Notes under the pieces: model-generated
Database searches by the model: none
Seen by the model: only the letters and a program-made list of their open reading frames with translations
Told to the model about the DNA's origin: nothing
Shown here: one piece after another, positions 33,259 to 43,142 of the stretch
Layout: the number at the start of each line of letters is the position of its first letter
Position numbering within the stretch: position 1 is the stretch's first letter
From: Agriotes lineatus
Taxonomy: Eukaryota > Arthropoda > Insecta > Coleoptera > Elateridae
Direction of reading: 5' to 3'
DNA: 64,000 nt
Assembly: GCA_940337035.1 (NCBI GenBank)
Contig: CALNHX010007674.1
Span: 1 to 64,000, forward strand
Translations under genes and position numbers: made by a program

Positions 33259-33388
33259 TATTAATACTTATCCAAATGTGATAAACAAAAATGCCTTTAT
33301 AGCGACAACCAAACTAGACGTAAATCTTATACAACGGATGATACATGTACAGCTTTCGTTTGCGGTGCGTCATGGAATCGGCCATGGT

Positions 33389-33771
33389 TTACGTAGCGTT
33401 GTGCATGGCTTGTTGTATGACCGGTCGACCCTCGAGCTTACTGTAGTCTAAGTGGAATTCTTTTGCCACTTTTCTCCAATTGTGTGCATCAAAAAAGTAA
33501 TATGTGCCTCGCTCGTACGTCGACGTTTTTTCAAGAAGCACCATACCAGGAACTTGCGTGATCCATACCTTTTCTTCGGTATGATATCGCCACTCTCGAC
33601 TGTACCTAGGTATCAAGTTACAATGTAAGCTATGGTATGCTATGAAATGTCAACTATACTTACAATTCCGTAGCTGCGGCAACTTGAAGGACATCACCAC
33701 AGTTATTATAAAACATGAAAAATAAAAGATCATCTTTGTATCGATTAAGTTTCACTGCTGCCAATTTGTCT
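33389..33771 (-). CDS. CNOT2: CCR4-NOT complex subunit 2 (CNOT2/Regena), two C-terminal exons, partial
   Basis: Scaffold subunit of the cytoplasmic CCR4-NOT deadenylase, which pairs with CNOT3 through its NOT box to control mRNA decay. Two minus-strand exons are visible. Exon at 33664-33771: acceptor CAG before 33771, reading DKLAAVKLNRYKDDLLFFMF then GDVLQVAAATE, donor GTAAGT. Intron 33606-33663 (58 bases, ending TAG). Last exon 33605-33389: YSREWRYHTEEKVWITQVPG, then TYERGTYYFF and NWRKVAKEFHLDYSKLEGRP, ending QQAMHNAT and TAA at 33389-33391. The intron splits a Leu codon after base two and both reading frames join exactly. This is the NOT2/3/5 domain core, nearly complete at its C-terminal side. 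Upstream exons were not found in the window to the right; they may be far away. Conserved splicing and sequence argue for a live gene. Confidence 0.9.
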
Positions 33772-33779
33772 CTGCAAAG

Positions 33780-34330
33780 TAAATACAAACAATTAGTGTT
33801 TTCAGATTTTATATTAACAGATGAAAATTCAGTTTCTTGCTTATATATTTGAATAAGAAAATTTTCAATATATCTGTTTATATTTTTACATTTATTTTCA
33901 TGTAAAATTCATTTAACTACAGCACCTAGTTTAAAATTAATATATTTATTAAGGCAATCCAAAACATGTGATGCAGTATGTTTGTGTTAAGAAACAGCAT
34001 TAATGTGTACACTACGAAACATTTGCATATTATTGTTAACTAGCAGTCCAGTGAGACAAATGTCTCATTTAATAAAACAAAAAAAGACCGTTTTGCAAAT
34101 AGAACGCGTATTCACCACACGTACGTATTTGACGTCGTTGTTGGTAGCAAACTACCAGTCGCATTCGCCTTGATAAAATTTGCCTAGAATCTAACCTAAA
34201 AAGTTAGGATTAGGATAATTAAGATAATAATTAGTGTTAGAGACTGAACTTCGGTTCCTGACCTGACATGACCATTCCAAACATATAACTTTAATAACTT
34301 TTTTCTCGATCTCTTACGGTTTGGCTGCTG
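33780..34330. other. Putative CNOT2 intron, no further exon seen
   Basis: If CNOT2 continues rightwards this is intronic. I searched the minus strand for the expected upstream coding (a DAPCRPQDIDFHVPPEYL-like block) and did not see it here or further right. Confidence 0.35.
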
Positions 34331-34390
34331 AAACAGCGTCCCAGACAGACAAAACAGCGTCCCGGACAGACCAGCGTCCCGGACAGACAC
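34331..34390. repeat. Short tandem repeat, CAGCGTCCCGGACAGAC type
   Basis: Three units of 18 to 21 bases sharing AGCGTCCCGGACAGAC, at about 34333, 34354 and 34371. GC-rich within AT-rich DNA. Confidence 0.75.
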
Positions 34391-35437
34391 ATCTATTAGA
34401 TAAAGGATATTAACCATATTTTAAATTTCAAAGAGCACCAAAGGTGTTCTTTAATAATGCTATGCTTTACATTGTAGCATTGTAACGTGTATGCGTATAT
34501 AACTACCAAATTTAATTAAAAATCTGATTTTCTTTATTTATGGAATTATCATTTATCCAATAAACAATAAAAGAAGAGCTATGTAACCAGTAAAATAACT
34601 CAAATAGCTAAGCACTGCTGCTTACTTAAATATTGTTTGATAACACTGACAAAATAAATCACTAAAATTTCAGATATCGCATAAACTTGAACTGTCTTGC
34701 CATATTCGCTATACTTTACCCTTGTTTTCCACAAATTTTTAAACAGGAATTCTGCATTTTTACATTTTAACAATATCTGGTACCGAAGGTAGAACCGCTT
34801 GTACTCGAAAAATAAGCACCAAATCAAAACAAATTTCTTACAATGTTTCACTAAAAATTAATCTGGCTGCATGGCTACCTGGCCATTTCTATGACACCTC
34901 GTATATTAGTTCTGTGACGTCATGTTTACATTATTTTAAAGAAATTAAAGAGAAATCAGTTACTATACACGAACATTACTGTTTTATAATGTTTTCTCCA
35001 TGCCCATCTAGTAAGTTACACTTACTTTGACATATCCATTGCAGGTAATTTGATTTTACTGTTTGTTTACTGGCTGTCATGACATTAGGGAAGTAAGGTA
35101 AAACATACTCCCCAAGGGAAGTAAGTGAAAAGAAACGCAAGTACAAAAATGATTGTTTATATTGACAGAAACAACTGAAAAACAATTGCTACTAAGCAAC
35201 TCAACAATAGGTGACTATTTGCTTTGTTTGTAATAGATTAATTTTCTATCAATTAACGTGGAATTATTAAGGGAAAATTATTCAAATTTTTGTTAGGTAT
35301 GGAGAAAAATATTATAAGCATGCTCGGGAAGTAACTATCTACAACCAGTCTCGCTCGCTCGGGCTGGCAAACTCATTCTCGACTGGTAAAAGCTACTTAC
35401 TTCCCTTGATGCTTAAATAACTATTTCTTTATATACA
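34391..35437. other. Unassigned AT-rich DNA
   Basis: No gene recognised. Short ORFs on the minus strand (34600-34851, 34976-35185) show no motif. Confidence 0.3.
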
Positions 35438-35614
35438 GGGTGGTTCAGCTAAGATGATGATCCTTACTGTCGTTCCGATACAACCCAAATTACATCTGCC
35501 ATAGCCACTAGGATTTATGAAAAGATGATAATAAAATTAAGGATCAACTATATTCATGAAATAAATGAACTATGAATGTCATTTATAGTTTTACAAAAAA
35601 ATTAAATGTCAGTT
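35438..35614 (+). mobile_element. Single end of a TA-flanked CAGGGTGG element
   Basis: TATATACAGGGTGGTTCAGC at about 35435-35454 looks like the left end of another TA-targeted foldback family, but no complementary right end was found nearby. Probably truncated. Confidence 0.35.
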
Positions 35615-36010
35615 AATGTGTTTATTCGCAATCACATTGTAATGTGTCAATTTCATGACATGACAACAGCTGGGAACTAGATGATTACTTGAAACTAGCC
35701 AGGAAATTATTATATACCCCGAAAAATATTACATACCTGAAGAGTGGGGTGTTTCCATGGTAACAAAACATTGAGTGGGTTGTTTTCATGGTAACAAAAA
35801 TATTAGCTACATCAAGATATCTATTATTCAGAATTCAATTGTAGTTATTTTTAAAATTAGATGATTGCAAATAAAATAGTATACATACCACGGTGGAAAG
35901 TTTCATCCCTGTCTCGAGATAAATTTAACCTCGACGCTACGCGTCTCGGTAAACTACCTAATCTCTCGACAGTAATGAAACACTTCCCACCTCGGTATGT
36001 AATATACTAT
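35615..36010. mobile_element. Repeat family R35, first copy, with terminal hairpin
   Basis: About 390 bases matching 41115-41455 in the same orientation (TTTATTCGCAATCACATTGT, CATGGTAACAAAAATATTAG). The right part, about 35885-36000, is a hairpin: GAAAGTTTCATCCCTGTCTC pairs with the CGACAGTAATGAAACACTTC stretch, CGACGCTACGCGTCTC lying in the loop. Confidence 0.7.
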
Positions 36011-36085
36011 TACTGGTTATAGGATATTACGCCTTTGTTTACATATACAAAAGTAGGCTGGTAACTAAGTCATAACTGTATCTGT

Positions 36086-36235
36086 ACAGGGTTTCCCAAA
36101 TTCGTGGGTGACCATTGGGATCTTGGAAACCGTAGGAGATACGAAAAAGTTTAAATTATGGCAAAGTTGAGCATTTTAGAGCTTATTAAAATACCGTTTT
36201 GAAATTCTGAAAATTCCTTTTTACTCTACAATAAT
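36086..36235. mobile_element. Fragment related to foldback 3
   Basis: CAGGGTTTCCC, then TCTTGGAAACCGTAGGAGAT and GAGCTTATT follow the order seen in the arm of foldback 3 (CTCGGAAACCGTGAAAGATA, GAGCTTATTC). Only one arm is present. Confidence 0.5.
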
Positions 36236-36689
36236 GCTTGCAGTAAATGTACAAAAATGTGTATTTAAAGTGATGGCATGGAAAAGTCGACTACTTCCTT
36301 CTGATTGCTTCTTTAAAAAATATAAAGAATTGTTAATAAATCTGGAACAATACAGCCTTAATGAATATTTTGAGGCAACGTGGTGAATAACACATTGTAA
36401 GTATTTGTATACATCTTTTTTTTTTGTAATATTTTCATAACATATTAATTGAATAAATTTGATTTGATTTTTCAATCGCATAGAAAATTAACTATTGTCA
36501 CGTTGGCATTACTTTTCAATAGACACACCCATACATCTCCCACAAAAAAAATTAGAAGGTTCTTTATTGTATTGCGTTAAAGAAAACCATTTGTTATTCG
36601 CTAAAAGTATTAGGGAGAACAAATAAATTAGGTGGAATAGTTATCATGTTCTACATTGTTAAAACGGTAGAAGAGGAACTGATTAAGAA

Positions 36690-37140
36690 CGTAAATTATC
36701 ACTTATAATACCATGAGTAGTCAAAGTTATGTCGACTATTTTTGCGGCGGTGTCACGAATGTCCATTGCGCTTGGTACGATTAGGACGAGTGCGCTAGCA
36801 CGAGTCCTAATCCCAAGCGCAATGGACATGAGTAGTGACACCACCGCAAAAATAATCTACTTAACTTTGACTAAGAATGGTATTCGAGGGACTATTTAAT
36901 GAACCAAACTCCTTTTTCAAATTAATTTTTAGTAAATCTAGCAACAAACTGCGCAATTTCTATAGTAACAGAACACTAATATTGACTTTTTCTAATAAAA
37001 ATCACATTTGTTTAAAATAGTCACTTGAATACCTTCTAGGAAGATATATCCACTGATATTTTTTTGATTGGTCAAGAAATGTCAGAATTCTGGATTTTCA
37101 TTGGTCACTTTTTGACAGATGACAGGTGAATTGAATAGTC
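36690..37140. mobile_element. Repeat family R36, copy 1, led by a 155-bp palindrome
   Basis: Begins with a strong hairpin at about 36718-36872: AGTCAAAGTTATGTCGACTA pairs with the complement ending near 36872, with TCCATTGCGCTTGG and its complement inside and GCTAGC at the centre. Unique-looking sequence follows to about 37135. The whole arrangement recurs at 38290-38755. Confidence 0.75.
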
Positions 37141-37149
37141 AAGGGTAAT

Positions 37150-37385
37150 ACCACAAGCAGTGGATATATTTTTGACAAATATTTTGTCATTTCCATGTAA
37201 ATTATTGCGTTTAAATTTCACGATACAAAATCACATCAAAAATGTCACGAGCCGAAGGCGAGTGACATTTAAATGTGATTTTGTTGAGTGATATTTGCAA
37301 TAATTACTATGGAAATGGCAAAATATTTAAAAAAATATATATCCACTTCGAGTGGTATTTGGGACGACTATTTAACAATATTAAT
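37150..37385. mobile_element. Palindromic element with GAGCCGAAGGCGAG centre
   Basis: Inverted arms contain GTGGATATATTTTT, TTTTGTCATTTCCATG and CACATCAAAAATGTCAC, with complements on the right side ending near 37355. The asymmetric centre is GAGCCGAAGGCGA (about 37250-37262). Non-coding. Confidence 0.7.
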
Positions 37386-38160
37386 ACATAACGATTAACT
37401 TTATCAAAAAATAATCCAACAATTAATATAATTATTCATTCTCAATTAAATTCAGCGGAATACTTCCAAAACACAGTATTTTAAAATTTTTAAAACAAGC
37501 CACACAGTTTGTTGGGGTTTAGTGTTACGTAACCTAGCGATATCACTAAGGGCAGAACATCGTTGCTAAGCGATACTTCGCAACAAGGTTATTTATTTTT
37601 TGAGTACGTACATTGTTTTGTGAATATTTTGCATGGTGCCCAATATTCAGTGATATACTGCTGTTATTGGTTGAAAAAAGCAAATGTCTGCAATGTGATT
37701 GGCTTATATGTTATAGTGTTGAATAGTCATGTTTATCTATGAAGAAGTTAAATTACCTATGTTACGCATATGTCACGCATCAGGATGAAATATAACCTAT
37801 AATTTAGCAGTTTCAAGTACAGTGCTTTATATACACTAACGTCACAGAATAATACCCTAAATCAGAATGGCCTCTGTGTCGGCGCTTTTGATGTCAGCAT
37901 ACTCAATTTTTGTGACCTTGAAATTGTCCGCCATGATCCTAGTGGTGCGCAGAGGCGGTAAATTCAAAATTATGCGCCTAAATTTTAAACTGAACAGGAA
38001 TAATCTGTACGTTTAAAGTCCATGCAATTTATATGGAAATGCACAGTACACCATGTGCCACCAAGAGATCTTTTCTGTGCACTCATATTAAATTAATATT
38101 TTAAAACCACAAAAAACATAACCTTCTTATAAGGGGTCATTGACAAGTACTAGAGTACCC
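37386..38160. other. Unassigned AT-rich DNA
   Basis: No gene or clear terminal repeats were seen. Confidence 0.3.
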
Positions 38161-38289
38161 ATATATAGTAAGAGTAGAGCAAACGCGGCAACAGCATTTC
38201 ATTGGTTGGATCCCTTTTGGATCCCATTAGAATTTAAAAATTTAGTTGGCATGTGTGCTTTCGATTTTTTGAATTAGTGACATTGAAAT

Positions 38290-38755
38290 TGTCACTTATA
38301 ATACCATGAATAGTCAAAGTTATGTCGAATATTTTTGCTGTGGTATTACGAATATCCATTGCGCTTAGGTTCGAATAGGACGATTGTGCTAGCACGAATC
38401 CTAATGCTAAGCGCAATGGACATGAGTAGTGATACCACCGCAAAAATATTCTACTTAACTTTGACTAAGAATGGCATTCGAGAGACTATTCAATGAACCA
38501 AACTACTTCTTCAAATTAGTTTTCAATAAATCTAGCAACAAACTACGCAATTTCTACAGTAACAAAAAACTAATATTGACTTTTTCTAATAAAAATAACA
38601 TTTGTTTAAAATATTCACTTTACCACTACTGAAAATTATCGATTATTTTCACTAGTGAAAATTGTCAATATAGTTCATTTTTATTGGCTCAAAGACGTCA
38701 AATGTATTTTTATTGGTCAGTTTTTGATAGATGACAAGTGAGTTGAATAGTCAGA
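38290..38755. mobile_element. Repeat family R36, copy 2
   Basis: Same palindrome (about 38310-38466, TCCATTGCGCTTAGG and complement) and same trailing sequence as 36690-37140. The order and orientation are identical, so the two are direct repeats about 1.6 kb apart. Confidence 0.75.
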
Positions 38756-38794
38756 TTTATTGCACTTTCGAAGTAAGTGCATATTTCATTATCT

Positions 38795-38979
38795 TGCGTG
38801 CCGGGGTGTAATAACCGTTCAGAAAATGGTATACATCCTGTAAGCATACTCAAAAATCCTGCAGCAAAACAATTTGGTTAAACAGCATCGACACAGAAAA
38901 TTATAAATCCAAACGACCAAGAATATGTGAAAATCATTTTGGAAAGAATCAGAGGAAATTTGGAGTACCTACGCTTTAG
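38795..38979 (+). pseudogene. THAP domain remnant (P-element/Kolobok-type transposase N-terminus)
   Basis: A THAP zinc finger binds DNA at the N-terminus of P-element and Kolobok transposases. Frame one reads CVPGCNNRSENG (the Cys-x3-Cys start) to NPAAK; after a frameshift near 38870 the second frame reads IWLNSIDTENY then RICENHFGKNQ and FGVPTL before TAG at 38977-38979. The Trp, the Cys and His of CENHF, and the closing Val-Pro are all family hallmarks in correct order. No catalytic domain follows. Confidence 0.78.
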
Positions 38980-39428
38980 TTTTCATGTTAGGTAGGAAAA
39001 CTAATGTCATCTTAATTTTCTTTTTATATCATTAATCCTTACTTTTAGGATTTATTACAAGTAGATGGAAGCAAGCCAGTATAAAATCTCAAGATTGAAG
39101 CACTATTTGGAGTCCTACATTTAAATATTATTCAATCTATGTTCCTCAGGTCTAGATGTGAACAGCAAATGAATATAAAGTGGGTTTAATACCACTGTAT
39201 TTACTAGTTAATAAATAAAAGTGCATTACATGGCATAAAGCACATTTAGTTTCAACTTCTTACCACGACTAAATACTAAATAATTTATAGTCAACTATAA
39301 CCTATGACAGTTGTAACTAACTTCACCGGATGCATCTCTTCATTCTATTAGTGTAGTCAACTGTGAAATTGTGACTAACTTCATTTCATGGATCCCTAAA
39401 TGTCATCATTTGCCCTACTCTTACTATT

Positions 39429-39719
39429 CCCTATGTGCAGGCCATAGTATTTAATTTAGTCGGCCATGGTTATACGTCCTATACATGATTGCACCGTATG
39501 TGTGACGACGGGCTATAGATACTTCTTGAAGAAAGTGGGAACTAATAATTGCAAAACCTAGACAGAGGAAGTCGGTTTAAAATTGGGTCGGTGATTTATC
39601 ATAACTGTTAGTGGAGAATACAAATGATGCAGACAGCGCTGATGATATGGCATTTCAGATTTAACGGTGAGAAGAGAGATACATTTATACTCGCATTTTT
39701 TGGCAATTTAATAAAATTC
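39429..39719. other. Unassigned
   Basis: No recognised feature. Confidence 0.3.
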
Positions 39720-39800
39720 GGCCTAGACCGAGATTTGAACTCGCGATCTCAGGCTAGACAGTTCACCAGTGCTTACACCACACCAGTCTGACAGCATACT
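39720..39800 (-). mobile_element. tRNA-derived SINE head (minus strand)
   Basis: On the minus strand CTGGTGTGGTGTAAGCACTGG resembles a D-arm/A box, and GCGAGTTCAAATCTCGG is a good B box and T arm about 30 bases later. The tail of the SINE was not delimited. Confidence 0.6.
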
Positions 39801-40619
39801 TAGGTGACTGCTTGACGTCATTGTACGCAAATACAAATCGAAACATATATATAAAGAAAAAAGCGATCAATCTCACCTTTATTATTTTATGTCATTCGTG
39901 AGTTGGCGTTTTTACAGCATATAGAATGCCATACCTTACTAGAAGTTGTAAAAGCAGAAAAATATAATTTATTTAATACATTTATTACATTTTAAGTAAG
40001 CTAAGAGTCTCCAGAATGATCTTTTTTAAGTCTGTGTAGCATTGCTGCTGAACTGGAGTCAGTCCCCCCTGTTAGTATCCTAATGGTAATTCAAGAATTT
40101 GTGAGAAGCATTTTGCAGATTGTATGTGTGAAAAAAAACGAGTTGATGGCAAAATAGGTTTAAGGATAATGCTGTTCCAACATTATTTACTTTCTCATTG
40201 TCTGCTTCGGATCATATAGCCATGGAAAATACCAATATCCTTCTAAACAACTGTCCAAATTTGGAAATATCATTAACAGTAATAATAGTTGTAAAGCTTC
40301 CCTAGAAATAAAAAAATGGGATTGTGGCCAAACAGGTTAATCGCGCATATTAGCATAATATAAAAGATCAGAATCTAAATGTAATAGTAATTTATTATAC
40401 AAGACGATAAAGTTAATGATTCAAGAGTGGATAGTAACAACTTTATTGTCATGTATAATACAAAATTTTATTCTATAGCAAGAACTTTAACAATTTCAAA
40501 AGAAAATAAGGAAAGTCAATCACATTTAAAAATCTCAGTAGCTAGATTGGGTTGCTAGGATAATACGAAGCTGTAATATTTAATTTAAATAAAAGTTAGA
40601 AAATTAATAGTAGATTATA
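39801..40619. other. Unassigned AT-rich DNA
   Basis: No gene, RNA or repeat boundary recognised. Confidence 0.3.
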
Positions 40620-41100
40620 TTTATTATAAGTGAGAGAAATGCATCATTATTTGCGAGTGAGAATTTTGAATCACGAGTGCCCCAGCACAAGCGATACAAT
40701 TTCTCACGGCTTATAATAGCATTTCGCTCACGGGTGATATACGACGTTTTATCTTACCGTAGCAATTCTTGTGCCTAAATAGTTTGCGCAGTCAGAATAT
40801 GTCGCGAAATAAATTTATAATTAGTCGCCTATGATTTTTGACATACGTTTGACAGTACTGAAGTGTATTGGCAGTACTGAAGTGTATTGTCAGTCTATGT
40901 CAAATTCGAGGTTTGTAGGTTAGGTTTTTTTTGTTGTTTGACACAGACGGACACAAAACTTAACCTGAAAATGACGAATTTGACATAGCTTGACAGTGCT
41001 ACCCACAATGCAGTAGTATAAATAATGAAAACTCGCTTGTGAATAAAACTTCATTTTAGTCACTGAAAACAGTTGTATAATGTATGGTAATAGGCGCTAC
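40620..41100. repeat. Imperfect inverted repeats
   Basis: ATTATAAGTGAGAGAAATGC near 40622 pairs imperfectly with GCATTTCGCTCAC near 40727, and GTCAAATTCGAGG-type and AACCTGAAAATGACGAATTT-type pairs occur near 40900-40985. GACAGTACTGAAGTGTATTG is duplicated in tandem at about 40852-40888. A decayed palindromic element is likely. Related text is near 55830-55920. Confidence 0.5.
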
Positions 41101-41114
41101 TGTAAGATAATTTA

Positions 41115-41455
41115 CTTTTATTCGCAATCACATTGTAATGTGTCAATTTCATGACATGTCAACAGCTGAGAACTAGATGATTACTGAAACTAGCTGGGAA
41201 ATTATTACATACCCCGAAAAATATTACATACCTGAAGACTGGGTTGTTTTCATGGTAACAAAAATATTAGCTACATCAAGATATCTATTATTCAGAATTC
41301 AATTGTAGTTATTTTTAAAATTAGATGATTGCGAATAAAATAGTATACATACCACGGTGAGAAGTTTCATTCCTGTCTTGAGATAAAGTTAACTACTTAA
41401 TCTATCGACAGAAATGAAACACTTCCCACTTCGGTATGTAATATACTCTATCTAC
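41115..41455. mobile_element. Repeat family R35, second copy
   Basis: Direct repeat of 35615-36010, about 5.5 kb away, with a shortened central section (one CATGGTAACA unit instead of two) and the same terminal hairpin. Confidence 0.7.
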
Positions 41456-42289
41456 CCTTGATGTTAAAGTAACACTTGACCGTTTGTTTTGAATTGATTA
41501 AAGCACACTTTAACATTTGCTATAGAAAAAAAACATTTTATACAAATAAAATGCATATTGTTGATGTAAAACATATTGCAACTTTCCATCAATTAGAAAA
41601 GTTTGTTTAAAAATGAAACGAAAACAAAAAAGCAAAATACACAACAAAGTAAATACAGTTGTAAATCTGTGGCAATGCATAATGTAGATAAATTAAGTGG
41701 AAAGGTATGAAATAGCATATTATGTATTAAGTACGCAAAATGGAGTTTTAGGGGATTAATTGTTTTTAAAGACGAAGCAACGAAGGCGCCGAGCCTTTAA
41801 TCAGAGGAGTCCCCTAAAACTATTTGCGTATGTGATGCATACAAAATTTTTTGGTATCAGCTCTGCAAATTGTTTGCTATAAGTCAGAAAAATGTAAATT
41901 ACTTTTAATTTTAAAAACCATCACGTTTCTAATGTGTTGCTATGTTACCTTTCAGTCCGCTACAAACAACCCATGAAGTACTCAACTCAGTCTGGCAAAA
42001 TCCATTAAAGTACTATTCCGCTAGTTCGCTAAAATAGCATTTTGCAGACTTAAACGAACTTGTTCAAGTGTAATTTTGCGGAGTGTACCAAAAACGTATT
42101 AGACTATATACCCGTTGTTTTATTAGTTTTGTGATCACTTTAAGTTCTGTAGATTTATTATTATTTACGTGAGCACTAAGTGTAATAGTTACTTATTATA
42201 TATAAAGTGTGTTAAAAAAAACTATTATCAAGTGGCCTTGTGTCAAACAGTAATTTTTGAAAGTCATGTCGTAACTTATTTTATGGATT
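41456..42289. other. Mostly unassigned, one hairpin
   Basis: Around 41739-41830, GGAGTTTTAGGGGATTA pairs with AGTCCCCTAAAACTA around an asymmetric centre containing GGCGCCGAGCC, like the other MITEs here. The rest holds no recognised feature. Confidence 0.4.
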
Positions 42290-42470
42290 GTGTATAAACA
42301 CATAACCTCACTTTGAAAACTGACAACTCAAGTGACCGAGCGCGTTGAATTCTGGGTAGAGCGATGTAATAATATGAGTATAAACATATAACCTCACTTT
42401 GACAACTGACAACTGAAGTGACTCAGCAGTCTCAGCACGCTGAATTCCGGGTAGAGCGATGTAATAATCA
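42290..42470. repeat. Tandem duplication, about 88-bp unit
   Basis: Two adjacent copies share ATAACCTCACTTTGA, ACTGACAACT and GGGTAGAGCGATGTAATAAT, starting near 42292 and 42380. Confidence 0.75.
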
Positions 42471-42641
42471 CTGATATACAGTCTAATAAAATCTAGTTCA
42501 AAGCCCTCTCCATAATGTTTTTCTTTGAACGCACGTTACAACACAAAGTTAAATTTTATCCATGAGTGAATCGTTTAACTTCGTGTATAATACAAAATTT
42601 TATTCAATTGTTATAGCATTAATCAATAAATATCTAAAAAA

Positions 42642-42782
42642 TAGTATATTATGTTATTAGGAGCAAAAGTTATACTTTGTGTTGTGTGGTGTGGCTGGAC
42701 GGTTTATTTGCCGAGCTTACGAGGCAGATAAGTACAGCCGAGCTACATAAAGATACTTTTGCTCCGAATAACATAAATATAG
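42642..42782. mobile_element. Small palindromic MITE
   Basis: Left arm ATGTTATTAGGAGCAAAAGT and right arm ACTTTTGCTCCGAATAACAT form the stem. Its right edge abuts the TA target of Tigger-like copy B. Confidence 0.7.
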
Positions 42783-43142
42783 TACAGGCAGACCTTGCTG
42801 TTTGCGGATTTGCCTTTTACTGATTTGATTTTAGTGGGGGAACTTATGTGCTCACTTTTCTTTGCCGTTCGGGGATTGCTTTGCCGTTTGCGGATGGAAT
42901 TGCCAACGTTAACTGTTTCAACTTTCACACACTAAGTAAATAAAGCACACGTATGCGGTTTATGTCATGAACACCTAAATAACATTATTTATATAAATAA
43001 ACCACGAACTTGTAAACATACTTATCGAGCCTATTCCTTTGAATCTCTTATTACCACATTGGACCTGAAATAAATTGTAAAATTATAACTTGAATAGCTC
43101 TAGATTCAAGCGGCAGACTTATGTTATGTACGGAATTTTAGT

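Larger units (their letters stand above)
38164..39428. mobile_element. THAP-transposase-derived non-autonomous element, copy 1
   Basis: Ends AGTAAGAGTAGAGCAAACG and, inverted, TTTGCCCTACTCTTACT. A second copy in opposite orientation lies at about 60459-61661: both share, at one end, the CAACAGCATTTCATTGG text and, at the other, ACTTCACTATAAATGTAG-like or GTTAGTTATAACTGTCATAGG text. Copy 1 contains an inserted R36 element (38290-38755) and a THAP-domain remnant, suggesting descent from a P-element or Kolobok-type transposon. Confidence 0.7.

Noticed and set aside
35438..36235. One foldback with ends CAGGGTGG and CAGGGTTT
   Set aside because: The two ends are in the same orientation and belong to different families, so they do not define one element.
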